From NCBI GenBank assembly GCA_951217055.1, contig OX578281.1, positions 34,153,036 to 34,217,035 of the forward strand: a DNA stretch of 64,000 nucleotides. The letters are read 5' to 3'. The translations under genes were made by a program, and so were the position numbers. The notes under the pieces were generated by a model. That model was not told where the DNA came from. It saw only the letters and a program-made list of their open reading frames with translations, and made no database searches. This DNA is from Gerris lacustris. Lineage: Eukaryota > Arthropoda > Insecta > Hemiptera > Gerridae. This document shows positions 1-12,304 of this stretch, one piece after another (position 1 is the stretch's first letter; each line of letters starts with the position of its first letter).

Positions 1-87
1 AATTCCAAGTATTATGTATTTATTCATACATTTTAATATTCAAACTTATGAGTATATTTTATTAAATAAAATGTTGATTGTTCTTAC

Positions 88-2253
88 CGAATATTCCTAA
101 ACGATAGTTAATAAATACCATGATCAGGTCTCGGTTGCCATCCAAAAAATATCTAGGACCATTCCACATTTCCGTTCCTGCTCCGGTTGAGTACGCTCCA
201 CCATGAATCCATACAAATACTGGAAGTTTTTTGGAAGTTTTCTTCTGTAATCGAAGATATATGTTAGAACTTTTAGACAACAGAATTAGAAATTCTATTA
301 TAATGTTAATGATAAGATTGAAAATGTGCAGTTTTCAACAGAATCGTTGAAACCAACATCACGGCCAATAAAGAGCATTAAGTTCACAGAATGAATTGTC
401 ACAACGAGATGTTCTAGCTGAAATGATTCGAACAGTGACACGTCGCAATTCATCAACATGACAACGCATGTACGTCACCGATTGTAGATCTCTGTTAAAA
501 AAAACTACCGCACCACACATCCGTGTCTTTAGATTACCGCCTTTTCTGCTCTTCAAAAGTTGGTTTGACGAAGGTCTGCCTATATGATGATATTACTTAC
601 TTTGGGTCTGAAGATGTTAAGGTAAAGACAGTCCTCGCTCCCTCCGTATCTTAATGTAGACTTTGATAATAAACTTAAAAGTGAAATATTAATTTGTAAA
701 CATTCTTTTTCTTGGTTCGAAACATACACTCCTTGTTTCTTATCTAGTTGAACTGGTTCCTGAAATTAAAAGAAAAAAAATCAAAACTATTCTAAATTTC
801 ACTCCCGCACTTCTTTTTAGCAAACTACTTATTGCAAGGGATTGCAATAACACTAATTTTATCATGTAAACAAATTTTGTTAGAAATAATCGGTCCTACA
901 ATAATTTTTTACATACGTACATAGGATAGTCCCTAATTATAAACATTAGCTCCCACCTCTACTTGAATACATAGCTTGAATACATAGCTCCCAACCCCTA
1001 ACTTGAATCCATGAAAAAATTATTTTTTGAAAAGTTTCAGGTCAATCGGAAAATTTAAAATGGTGCCACTTTTCATTTGACAATTGGTATTTACAAAAAA
1101 TAGCGGGTTTTTCAAGACAATTACAAAATACCACGTTTTTAATACAATATTAACTGCATTTTCTTATTATCTACATAAATTATATACTGTTATTAATTCA
1201 AAATTTGCCTATTTTATAGTTTCATTGACTCCACTATTATGTATGTTACTAATATAAGAAAAACACTATAATAGGTTTACATAGTTAATTCGTATTAATT
1301 AGAAGTGCATAAACTATAGTACTAATGTTGTAATATTAAATATTGTTCATATAATTAAAATAATAACGAAAATCTTACGAAAAACAATATTTTTTTTCCA
1401 ATTTTCACTATTTTTCTATATATGTGTATCTCTAATTATTTTATCTCTTTACTTATTCGTTGTCTTTTGTGTTATATTAGTTTAAAAAAGTATATAATTT
1501 ATTTAATAAAAAGAAATGCAGTTAATATTGCAGTTATGCAGTTAATATTGCATTATAAACGTGATATTTTGTAATTTTCTAGAAAAGAATCGCTATTATT
1601 TTAATTTTTTTTATATACCAGTTTTCAAATAAAAAGCGGCACCATTTAAAATTTTCCGATTGACCTGAAACTTTTTAAAAATATTTTTTTTCATGGATTC
1701 GCATAAAGTTAAGGGTTGGGAGCACAATATTTCCATACTTTTTTTTCACCACTTTGATGAAGGCCCACCCTGGTACATAGTGATGATTAAATTATATGTC
1801 AAAATATATGTTTAAAAAATATTCCATGAATTAATTCTGTAAAATATATAGAATAATCAAACGGGGATCCATTTTTATTTAATATCTCAGAAACTTGACT
1901 TTTTCCAGTAGAGTTACTAGGTTTAATTGGGTTGTTTGTCCAGCACTATCATTGGTTTAACCGATATTAATCCAGTAATCTCCCGTTCCAGTAACTATTC
2001 ATTTATAGTAAAAGATAACAAATTATAGACTTACCTTGAATCTGAGAGGTCCTACAGGTGGCTGTGCGTAGGGAACTCCTTTAAACGAGAGTAAGTCCCT
2101 CCCTCCTCTTGACTTGATCACATGACCCCTGTAAGTACCGTAAGGTGTTTGCACTTCTAAACCATCTTCACTACCACTACTTTCTATTTTTCGTACCAAC
2201 AACACTACTGATATCACAATTATTCCCACTATCCTACATTCTCCTTCAACCAT
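88..2253 (-). CDS. Type-B carboxylesterase, 5' three exons (partial, runs off left edge)
   Basis: Three exons read right to left: 2035-2253 (start Met, 73 codons), 601-759 (53 codons) and 88-244, which ends in phase 1 at a GTAAGA donor. All visible junctions are GT/AG and the first two introns are phase 0. Residues 8-20 are strongly hydrophobic, consistent with a signal peptide or anchor. Then come the family signature GVPYAQPPVGPLRF (59-72), a Cys93/Cys117 pair spanning the usual N-terminal disulfide loop, SEDCLYLN (114-121), the oxyanion-hole motif WIHGGAYSTGAG (from 138) and INYRLGIFG. The family hydrolyses carboxylic esters with a Ser-Glu/Asp-His triad. The nucleophile (GxSxG) exon lies beyond the window, so activity and subclass (juvenile hormone, detoxifying or neural) cannot be judged. 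The gene is divergent from the G-beta gene, about 3 kb away. Confidence 0.88.
987..1723. mobile_element. MITE-like element with ~95-bp terminal inverted repeats
   Basis: The stretch 987-1080 (starting GCTCCCAACC) is repeated in reverse complement at 1626-1723 (ending GGTTGGGAGC). Both arms hold the shared core AGTTTCAGGTCAATCGGAAA, with small indels between them. The roughly 545-bp centre is AT-rich and has no long frame. It lies in the first intron of the esterase. No transposase is seen, so it would be non-autonomous. A target duplication could not be fixed. Confidence 0.7.
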
Positions 2254-5200
2254 TTTTAAAGTAGATTACTCTGTCAATAAGAGAGAATTCGAAACAACAA
2301 GAACTTTTAAGAACCACTTCCAAATTAATACTAAGAGTTGATCTCTAAAATGAAATTTTCACTCTCAGGCATAATTAATTTTAATCATGAAAAACCAAAA
2401 AAGAATGTACAACAACAATTAAAATACTACTTTTTATGCGTAGATTTAATCAAGTAAACAGACCGCTTCCGTTTTCCAGCTGTAGTAATTATCCTGAATA
2501 ATTCTACTCAAGAGGATTAATTCTTTGTTTCACGTAGTTCCAACTAATATGACTTTTTAAACTCATGTTAATGGCTTTAAGGTTTAACTGAGAATAAGTG
2601 AAACTATTCTATGGAAAGCGTGTAAGAATAAACCTATAATTATAATTTAAAAAAAAAATTATAACCCTATAATAAATACTTTAATTGACTTAACGGTAAA
2701 TTATCAAGGTTTTATTATTAGAACAGCATATAGTTATTATTATTAACTGTTTTGCTATATCTTTTGTAATATTTATATTTGAGTTATGTCAATGTGATTA
2801 CTAATTAGTATTTGCTCTTGTTGTTTTTTTTTTTTTTTAATAATATGATGTTATATAGAGAGGAAAAGGGTGTTGATTCGTACATTGACACTAATCTCCA
2901 AAAGTATTGGACTGATTTAAAAGAAATTTTTCAACAATGTATTTCTTGATCCTTAGGATGGTTATAAGCTGTGTTTTATTACATCTTAAATAAAAAGAGC
3001 TTAGCCATGACGTTAAATATAATTTATGTTTGCGATAAATGTATGAAAAAACTATATTGTCCCAATCCTAATTCATTTTTCATACATTTAATATGTATTG
3101 TATTAACAAAGAAATAATTAGTTGATGAATGAATAAATCCCATAAATATTGTACCTGCTTTATCATTTTAATTATTTTATACTGCTTCCCTTTTAGAACG
3201 CAGACAAAAAGCTTTATTTCTCGCGTGACGTGTGTATACGCTGCTCTAGCGTAGACGAGGCAGCAATACCGCCTTGTTTTATATTTAAAAAAAAAATGAT
3301 CTTTTAAATATATAGTACCTTCATAAAAAATTAATAATTCTAAAAAAAAAAAAACGCTGAATACAAAATTAAACATACTGACTAATACTTAGTTAAAGTT
3401 AAAAGACGACAGACTTAGTTCTTATTATATTAATGAACATAATGAAAAATATATATATTATGAGTTTCTTTTTAAGTGGTAATGGCTAGAGTTTAGCATG
3501 TAATGTAAAAAAGAACACAAGTAAGTTGTTTTTTTGTAAGTCTTTAAAATAGTCTGTATTGAGTCTAACAGTACTATATAATAGTATTAAGAGTGCTACC
3601 ATACAAGTAGCGAAGATACAAGCAGGCTACCAAATGGGATTAGAAGGGATAGAGGGACGGAGTCACGGGTCCACAGTACGTTTCGCAACCTCTACCCTCC
3701 AACTTCACTATAATATTTTCCTACCTGTGATTTCAACTCTGGTAACTTGTGTTTCTATTATCAAATATTTAACATTAATTAGTGTACCTAATTTAATTTT
3801 TATAAACATTTCTTTATGCAATCACTAGATATCGCATTGTTTCGTAGTAAAGTAAGGAGTAACATAATTAATACATTTTGAAAAAGCGAAGAAGAGTTTA
3901 ATAATAGTTAAAATCTAATGATTAAAAAAACATTAATTATTTGTTGTTTTTTTTAATCGAAATTATTATATCAGGTAGTAAAGTCAAATTAATAAAAAAA
4001 AATTTTTATTTAAAATTAAAAAATATCTTAGACAATGTTCGCAACAATAAGCAATTTGAATATGATGCTACAATCACGAAAGATTCTTTAAATTACTTGA
4101 TCAAAATAAAAAAATAAAACTCTTCACACATATAATATTGCTAATAACTACACATCATACTTCACACAATTAAAAATCAATAAATAATTAGCAACAGAAT
4201 ACTGGTTTTAATAATGATTAATAGTATTTATTTTATTCTTACCACAATTAATATTATTAGTTAGCTTTAAGGTTACTGCATATGAGAGAATCACGCCAAC
4301 AACTGTATAAACTAAGGACAAACACAGGTTTATTTAAATAATATTATTAATTCAAATGCAAGGTCAGTTAATGTCGGATTCGGATTTACGCATTACATTT
4401 CTTAATTGCAAATAGAAGAAATATAAATTAAACTTATGAATATAACTTAAGAAGGAATATTATTACAACATGTTACATATATTTATATATGAATAAAATA
4501 TTATAGAAGATAGGGATAAAAAAAGTGTAATGAGGAACAAACTAGTAAAGTCAATAATGACCTGTGCAATGAAATGGGAAGAGAATAGAAATTACTGCAA
4601 TGTTACGTAATGTAGACTATATTTTCCTTTCCTTAATGAGGTAAAAAAAAAACTTTTTGTTTATTTTAAGATATCAGTAACTAATTAAATACGATAAGTT
4701 CATATTTTAAACACTAGTTTTAAAGTTCACGTACTAATGGTAGAACCCTTACTGTTATAATTTGAATAGATAGAAGAACACTTATTTTTTCGAGTTAGAC
4801 CTTTCGTTTCAGGGATCTTCAATTATGATTCAACCAATTTTCAATTCAATTATGATCCTACGTAGTTTTTGTCTTAATCTAGTTAAAACAACAATTAATG
4901 TATACCAAGATATCACATTACTCAAGGATGCGAATAATTAAGACATTAATTAAGTTATAAATATAACTTGATTAAAGTTTAACAAAACGTTAGTACGAGG
5001 CAAGATAATTAAGTACAATGCTAGTAATAATATGCTCATTTAAAATAATGAAAAACAAACGTTATGTATAGACTCGTATTTTGATAAAACATCATTCTGT
5101 ACAATGTCTAAGACAAGAGCACAATGAAGTTAAATTAAATAGCTTTAGACTATTAAAACGTGTCTATATATGACATGTTGAGGGCAATACATTACATTAT

Positions 5201-5294
5201 ATTTATCATTTCTTACAATTACAACAGATAATTTGTTTAGTTATCTTTGATTTTATGCATATTTAAAGTATTTGTTTTAAACTTATGTTTGGCA
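2254..5294. other. Intergenic region between esterase and G-beta genes
   Basis: AT-rich sequence between the two divergent genes. It should contain both promoters, and probably a noncoding first exon of the G-beta gene, since an acceptor-like TTGGCAG stands just before 5295. I see homopolymer T/A runs (for example about 2824-2839) but no convincing coding exon, RNA gene or complete mobile element. A short frame at 3559-3828 has no recognisable motif and was not accepted. Confidence 0.5.
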
Positions 5295-5306
5295 GATGGA
5301 CAAGTG
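5295..5306 (+). promoter_or_regulatory. Possible 3-codon upstream ORF before the G-beta start
   Basis: Directly after an acceptor-like CAG the sequence reads ATG GAC AAG TGA, ending 6 nt before the main ATG at 5313. If 5295 is the start of the exon in the mature mRNA, this is a minimal upstream ORF that ribosomes would meet first. It depends on an unseen 5' exon and on where transcription starts. Confidence 0.3.
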
Positions 5307-5312
5307 ATTAAG

Positions 5313-8300
5313 ATGGGTCCTAAAGTTGATCCGGAGCTTGCTCCGTTGAAGAAAGAGCTGGATGACCTTGTCAAGAAGTGTAAGGTACGGTAACTTTTTT
5401 CAATAAGAGTATTTAACTTTAATAATAATTTAAGAGCTATGAACTATGCCTTCGGCTATCTTTAGCAATCTTCGTACTAAAACTACAAACACGTTTTGTT
5501 GATAAGACACATTCTTTGATATTTAACTTATTAAAATATTAGAGTGTCAATGGAGGTGGTCTCCCCGACGTGAAATAATATTGTTTATTTGTCAAAGAAG
5601 TTGTTGGTCTACATAAGATTAACTACCAATCTGAGAAAGATTATTAGATGAATTAGTCTAATTATGTCGTATATCGTATATACCTACATGAAAATACTGA
5701 CTGCAAGATTTGTTATTGTTCTTTAGGAAGACCAGAAAAAGAATGCAGATGTAACGCTTGAAGCAGTGACAGGAGAATTAGCCGAAGCCCCTAAAGTAAA
5801 AGTTATGACAAGAAAGTACCTTAAAGGCCATATAAATAAAGTAAACTGCGTCCACTACAGTGGTGACAGCAGGTATGTTATTACAAGTACATATTGTAAT
5901 TTTTAAACATTGATTTCTTAATAATGCACATTTTATTCTTAAAAAAATCAGAATATCTTGCTTCAGATGCTACTTGATAAGGGATTAATAAATTGATAAG
6001 GAAATTATCGTCTATGTTACAGGCATTTAATATCAGGTTCACTTGATGGAAAACTTATAGTGTGGGATTCGTGGACGGGTAACAAAGTACAGATTATTCC
6101 TTTGAGATCATCATGGGTCATGAGTGTAGCATTCGCTCCTTCAGGCAATTATGTGGGTAAGCAACAAATACATAGTTGTGTTCCTAATATAATTAGTTGG
6201 ATAACAATACTCCGTTGCTAAAATTAGTTTTAGCTCTGTAAAATAAATGATTGGTTGTTTTGACTGAGATTTTGTGGTACCACTTCATAATTATGACTAG
6301 AGAGGTTAATAAAAAGTAAGTAAGGCAAAAATCTGGGCTCAGTCAAAGAACCAATCGAAACAAAAGATAAATGTGGAGTATAAAAATTGACATGCATGGT
6401 GTGTAAAGATATATATGTCGGTCAATCAGGTAGAAAAAAGAGTACACGTATTGATGAGTACTATAAATCATGACAAAAATATCGAAAGACAGATATAAAA
6501 AAAATGTAAATTTATCTAGTTTTGTCAACCATGTATTAGAAACCGACCATGCATTTGATGTCAGTTATTATGAACTAATAATTACATGTAAAAAAAAAGG
6601 GAAATTATAATTTTTAGACAACTTGGAAATTCAAAGAGCAATCCAAGACACAAATATAAAATGTTTTAATGAAAGATCTAACCTTAATAACTCTGCCTTG
6701 GTGAAATTAAAAAAAAAAAAAAATTATAAAATAACATTTATTAGTTTTAAGGTATAATTTAGTTATAGTAAAATAATAAATTATTGTTTAGTTTTAAGCA
6801 GTTAATAAAATAATGTTATACCTGACCTAATCCTTTATATTAATTTTAATTTATCTCTCCGTAGCTCAGGGCTCTATGTTTTCTAGTGAAGAGATAGCCA
6901 TTTGGAATGCTAAAATGATACATTTAAAATGATTAATTATAGAAGTATGGCATCTATGTACTAAATGTTCTTTTTTGTAGCAATTTGATTATTTAATAAA
7001 GGTATTGCATATTGAAAATAAATACCCCTTACCTTTGGTTTTTTAATCCTCTATAACCTTAGTCTATCCCTACTTTATACTGCTATTTTAAGTCATAATA
7101 AAAAGCTTGTGAAGTAAATATGTAGCTAGTAAAATCTTTACCCTTATTATGCTAAAACTTAATACTAAAGATGATATAATATGTGCAAACGCGTGTTTTA
7201 ATAATTAATATATAATTTTGGTGACAATATTGTTGAGTTTACTTTTAATTTACCTCTCTAGTCATAATTATTTAACTCTGTATATATAAGATTTCTAAGG
7301 AAAAGTTGTATATTTTGCTGATTTTAGCAGCTTTAATGAAAGGATAAAGATAAGAGAGAATATTCTATCAGCTACTTTAGAAAGACCCAAGACACAAATA
7401 TAGAAACATGATATTTAGGAACACTAAGCGTTCTTAATATAATGTTTAATCCTAATAAAAGTTTAGGCTTAGTTAAGTGACAATAAACTTTCTTATCTGT
7501 TTCAGCTTGTGGAGGGATGGACAACATGTGCACCATATATGACGTGAATAGCAGAGACCCTTCAGGAACTGCAAAGATAACTAGGGAACTTATGGGTTAT
7601 GAAGGTTTCCTTTCGTCCTGCCGCTTTGTCGATGACAACACACTTGTTACTGGATCCGGTGATATGAAAATGTTTGATTATTTTACGTACTTACTAATAG
7701 GATTGATGAGCTTTACTTAGGATGGACTGAATTCTAAAGAATAGGTTGACAGATGGAATAATAATTAGTTAAAAAAAAAAAAACAGGGTTTTCGTTTCGA
7801 TGTAAAAGCAGATACTTTACTTCTATTATAATTAGTACCCTTCCTTGGAATATGAACCTGAAACCATATAAGTTTACAATTTTCGAGCTTAATTTCTCCC
7901 GAAAGTCTTGATTACTTTTATTTGTAGTCATAGTTTTCAAATCAGTATCTGGTTAAATGACAAATTATTCAGTTTTTCAAATCGTATCTAGTATTATAAT
8001 ATATATAAAAGAATTAATATTAGTTATCAAGCATTTTATTTCAAGCTCTAAGGCTACTTTCTGTTTACCTCTTTGTAAATGATTGAGGGAAATCCACTTA
8101 AGTTTAAAGTTCCTCTATATACTATTAACTATACTTACACGTTCTTAATACTATTATTTTTTTCTATATTCTTACATTATTAACAGCCTTAATATTAGAC
8201 ATTTAACCAAAAATTTAAAATAATGTAGGAAACTTATTTTTTAAATACGGTATGCACATATGATGAGTGCATTATTTGCAGGTATTGTATTGGTATTATA

Positions 8301-9635
8301 TTGCACTTAATGTACACTCATTACTAATATTCTGGGTCATAAATTCCCTTTGTCTGCTTTTTACTGTGATTGAACCACGTATATATTATATTACATTTTG
8401 TGTTTTTTACAGATGCATATGGGATGTATCAACAGGAGCAAAGAAAGGAGAAGAGACTGGATCACACTGGGGTGATGTAGTCAGTATTTCACTCAACCCT
8501 AACGACAATGGAACGACTTTTGTCACCGGATCTGTAGACAAAACAGCTAGGCTATGGGACTTAAGAGAGTGTAAGCCTAAACAAGTATTCTTTGGTCATG
8601 AAGCTGATGTAAACTCAGTACACGTAAGTTTTCAATCTCAAAACAAACAGAACATTCGTGATTTTTTAACTTATATACGTATATCACAGCATTCTTATTA
8701 ATCCATATTTCACATCATATTAAAGATGAATTCGTTCTTACACTCTATTTTCAGTTCCATCCTAGTGGCTTCTCATTTGGCACTGCATCTGAAGATAAGA
8801 CAGCCCGCTTGTTTGATCTAAGATCAGACCAAGAAGTTTATAAATACACTTCTGGAAATGGTGGTTTCACTAGCTGCGCCATCTCAGTTTCTGGAAGGTA
8901 TATCCTTTGCGGAAGTGATGACAACAACATTCATATCTGGGACTTACTCAAAGGACAGTACAACGGTAAACACTTGTTTCACAGATTATTTTACAATGGG
9001 ATTTGGAACTGCATTAAATTATTGAATTCATAAGACATAATATGTAGCATGTATTACTTAACTTTTTTAAAACTCGTTTATTTCATTAACTTCAGGGTTA
9101 TTTTTGGTCAGACGTATAGAAAACGTAATATTAAATAACTTATTCCTTCCGCTCATCTTTGCAATTATTGGTTCTTGCATAAAAATTTACGCGTTACTTA
9201 ACATCAATTTTTTCCTGCGCAACTTAATTCTATAATTCATTCTGTACCTCTCACTTGATAATTAGACACTTATTAACCAAAGAGATTTCTGCTCACACTC
9301 AAAACTTTATTGAAGTCCATAATTTGCAATTCAAATAATGCAAGAGCAACAATACAAACAGCGGTTTTAGCTTTACGTACGGGATCAACAACACTTGGCT
9401 TCGGACTTTGAATAACTTTCAACAGAACGGGATAGTTCGGAACCATTTGTCCGGAACCTTATAAAACGAAATTCGGACAAAATAAGCTTTAACTTAGTGG
9501 CATTTATATTAAGACGACTTTTTTCCAGGTGCTGTCCAAGGCCACGAGAATAGAGTAACTTCGTTATCTGTGGCACCTAACGGCGTGGGTCTTGCTTCAG
9601 CATCATGGGACAACAACGTCAGGATTTGGGGCTGA
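5313..9635 (+). CDS. G-protein beta subunit, eye-specific Gbeta76C-like
   Basis: Seven coding exons: 5313-5384, 5727-5872, 6023-6156, 7506-7671, 8413-8623, 8755-8965 and 9529-9635, giving 348 codons and a TGA. Phases match at every junction. The short N-terminal helix (1-55, rich in Lys/Glu) is followed by seven WD40 repeats from KGH at 57-59 to the final [10 protein letters not shown]. Distinctive stretches ([66 protein letters not shown]) match my memory of Drosophila Gbeta76C more closely than of the ubiquitous Gbeta13F. That protein pairs with a G-gamma and Gq-alpha in rhabdomeral phototransduction. Two features are odd: exon 4 uses a weak donor (GTTTGA), and intron 3 (1.35 kb) holds a Penelope relic. 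The start is the first Met that keeps the frame; an ATG at 5295 hits a stop after three codons. The eye role is inferred from similarity only. Confidence 0.9.
6385..6710 (+). pseudogene. Penelope-like element relic with GIY-YIG endonuclease fragment
   Basis: In one frame 6400-6460 reads [17 protein letters not shown], the pattern of the GIY-YIG nuclease of Penelope-like retroelements (IYVGQTGR...R). After a frame change, 6520-6570 reads [20 protein letters not shown], resembling the following His-containing segment. At 6625-6705 [22 protein letters not shown] fits the end of the domain. Stops and frameshifts make it inactive. It sits in intron 3 of the G-beta gene. Confidence 0.55.
7163..7275 (+). 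repeat. Dispersed repeat, probable 3' tail of a Penelope-like element
   Basis: The segment with GATGATATAA, AAACGCGTGTTTTAATAATT, GGTGACAATATTG and ACCTCTCTAGTCA recurs in the same orientation at about 50743-50857 (GATGATATAAATGTCGAAAC, GGTGACAATATTGCG, AACCTCTCTAGTCA). It lies downstream of the GIY-YIG relic, and its GATGA...AAACGCG pattern is typical of Penelope 3' regions, so I link the two by inference. Confidence 0.5.
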
Positions 9636-9700
9636 ATTAATGATCATAGTCTGGATTTCACAAAGACTATATTATTTAATTTGTTCTTATCTTTAATATA

Positions 9701-9711
9701 CTACTACCTCA
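9701..9711 (+). promoter_or_regulatory. Candidate let-7 target site in the G-beta 3' region
   Basis: CTACTACCTCA at 9701-9711 is the exact reverse complement of the first 11 nucleotides of the conserved let-7 microRNA (seed GAGGUAG plus neighbours). It starts 66 nt after the stop codon and before the first AATAAA at 9923. One 11-mer in AT-rich DNA could be chance. Confidence 0.4.
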
Positions 9712-9922
9712 GTGGCACGTTATGACAGAACTTGATACTATGAACACCGGTTTGGAATAAGTAAAGGCTGTAGATTAGGAAGACTCGGGACCATAAGGGT
9801 AGCATTTTAAAAGCTCTAAAATATTTTTTTTGTTAAGCTAATTTTAGTTATTAATGTAATACTACCCTTATTCGAGATTTTTAAATATGATTTTTTTTTT
9901 TTATATATAATAATATTTTTTA

Positions 9923-9928
9923 AATAAA
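9923..9928 (+). terminator. Likely polyadenylation signal of the G-beta gene
   Basis: This is the first clear AATAAA after the stop codon at 9635, giving a 3' UTR of about 300 nt. A second one follows near 10148. No cleavage site can be proven from sequence. Confidence 0.4.
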
Positions 9929-12304
9929 TTAGATCGAAAATTTAAAAAGAAACCCCTTTTTAATACTAAAATTAAAGAATTGCATATTAAAAAGTTACAT
10001 ATTGTCTCAATAGTGGCTGTTAGAACGCCGCACATTTTAGTATGGTAGAGTGCAAATGGAGTGGATATTATTAATATTTTTTAATGGAGAAGGGCTCAAT
10101 ACATTTTTTAATTTTTTTTTTCGCTTCCTTTTAAGAGAATAATATAAATAAAATAGATTTTATTAGAACTTTAATGACGCTTAGCGTTAAAAACATGGCT
10201 CTAATAAAAGAAAACATGCTTTTAGTAATATAATATTATTTTATATCTGTTAAAAATAGAAATATAAAAACCTACATCACACGAGAGTATTGAAGGTTTG
10301 CTTATTATAACACGCAGAATTATAATATTAATTTTAAGCTTATCATTTCATGCTTGTCATAATAAGCTTATTTAAATACCATAAACGGGCTTACTATGCT
10401 AGCTACAAGTTTATAATCGTATTTAGAAAAATTAATGGAATAAAAAATTAAAATAAACTAATAGCAAGAAATGTAGCAAAGTGGGATCAATATATTTTAA
10501 GCATCTACTTTTATCAACAGATTAAATTATAAATAAAATACTAAGATTTGAAAATTATTAACTTTATAACCTTTCCATATCCTTTTATGATCATTGCTAT
10601 GACACTCATGTAAACTATTTATTAAATGCAAATTTGAGCGGCTAATGATCATTCTACATGGCATCATTAAAGATGATTAATCATTTAGTATATTGAGGTC
10701 TGTGCCACAAGGTGGATTTATTGTACACATATTATTTTTAATATTAGCACTGTTCATAATGTACTATTATTAGCATATATCAATAGTATTAATTTTAATA
10801 ATTGGAATCAATGAATTTAAAAAAATACATATTTATAAATTTATAATAATGTTATTTGTCAACAAAATTAGCTATTAAAAAGTTAACATGTTACGTTTGT
10901 ACTATATATTAAACTATTTATCGACTACTTATAATTTTTAATGATAAATACCAAACCAAGAAATTAATTTTAGTTCAAAACAAACACCTCTGACAAAAAA
11001 TTTTTTTAATCTATGATAAATCCTCATTTATTATAATAATAAACTGTGCATGTGGTCCACTTGAATAGAAATGAAACCATAATATGTACGCTTTGCCGGA
11101 AAAATGGTATTTCCAAAATCAAAGCTAGAGAATAGCGACTAAAGCAGTAACAATGATAAAAATTAAAAAGCAGTAAAAAATAAAACCCCTCCTGGATCCA
11201 TGGGACGCTTTAAAATGAGTCCATTAGAGTATTTCGTAGAATGCAGGCTCGCCTTATTGTTTGAGGACAACAATGAAAAAAAATAGCTTTTAGTAATCAG
11301 GTCTGGTATTTTTAAAATGTTAAAATCGCAAAGGTTTTAGTTAATTATCGAAGAAAAAAACTTATCTTAATTTATCCTGTTTAATATAAAATAAAATTAG
11401 TTGAGCTCTAATATTATAAAGATTATATAATTCAATATAAATTTGATTGTTAAAATAAAGACACAATAATTATTTAAGCCGGTTACAAAAAAGAAAAGTT
11501 GTAACTGTGTCTTAGTAATTAATTTCTTAAAATTTTATTATCATTATGCTTTTGAATCAGTTCAGCGCCTTGGTGCATTATCGCAATTTTCACTTCTTAA
11601 AAATAATCCAATAACAATCAATATTGATAGGTCGCATAAAGCCAAAAGTTACCAAGCGTCTTCATTCTGTCATTCTGTGTATAATAGGTGCTCCTTTAGC
11701 CACTGCAACTGTATCAGTGAGCAGAGTAGGGGTGAAATAAGAAAATAAAGCTCATGAACGATTTACTATATAGGTATAATTTATTTTAGGTATATTTTTT
11801 CGGAGATTTTACGGTATACACCACACACCGCACTATATACACTACACCGTTATATACACTATATTATTTCTTCTTTATTTGCCTTTTGTTGTATTATCTA
11901 TAATAGGCAGAGAAAGAAGGAAGATCCAATTCACACTATTCTCCCTCCGTACCGTGTTACAAAAGTTATTGACTAAAATTCAATACCTGTACGGTTTACC
12001 ATATAATTAAAACACACTTATATAGGAGAGTAGTAAATAAATTAAGGCGAGAGTAAGGCGTGTACCTAATGAATTCCATCGAACGAGACAACCTTGAGAC
12101 TGGTACTAAAAGAAATACTTCCTTGTGCTAAGTGACTTCCTATGCATGTGACGTGCAGGCACTGTTGCTTTTTTACTGACTATATTTTCATAGATTGGGA
12201 GTAGAGAAAACACTTATAAAACAATTATCTATGTACAATATACATATTCGTAAGTCAATCAAAAATATAAAGAACTTTTTTCGATAATTTATTTCAAACA
12301 AATA
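9929..12304. other. AT-rich intergenic stretch without recognisable genes
   Basis: Stops are dense in all frames. I found no RNA gene, no exon with family similarity and no clear mobile element. A short CACAC/TATATACAC-rich patch lies at about 11818-11865. Confidence 0.4.

Noticed and set aside
3559..3828. 89-aa plus-strand frame starting MSLTVLYNSIKS
   Set aside because: No recognisable domain and no ATG start in the DNA (it opens with TTG). It lies in the intergenic region, and coding potential looks no better than chance.
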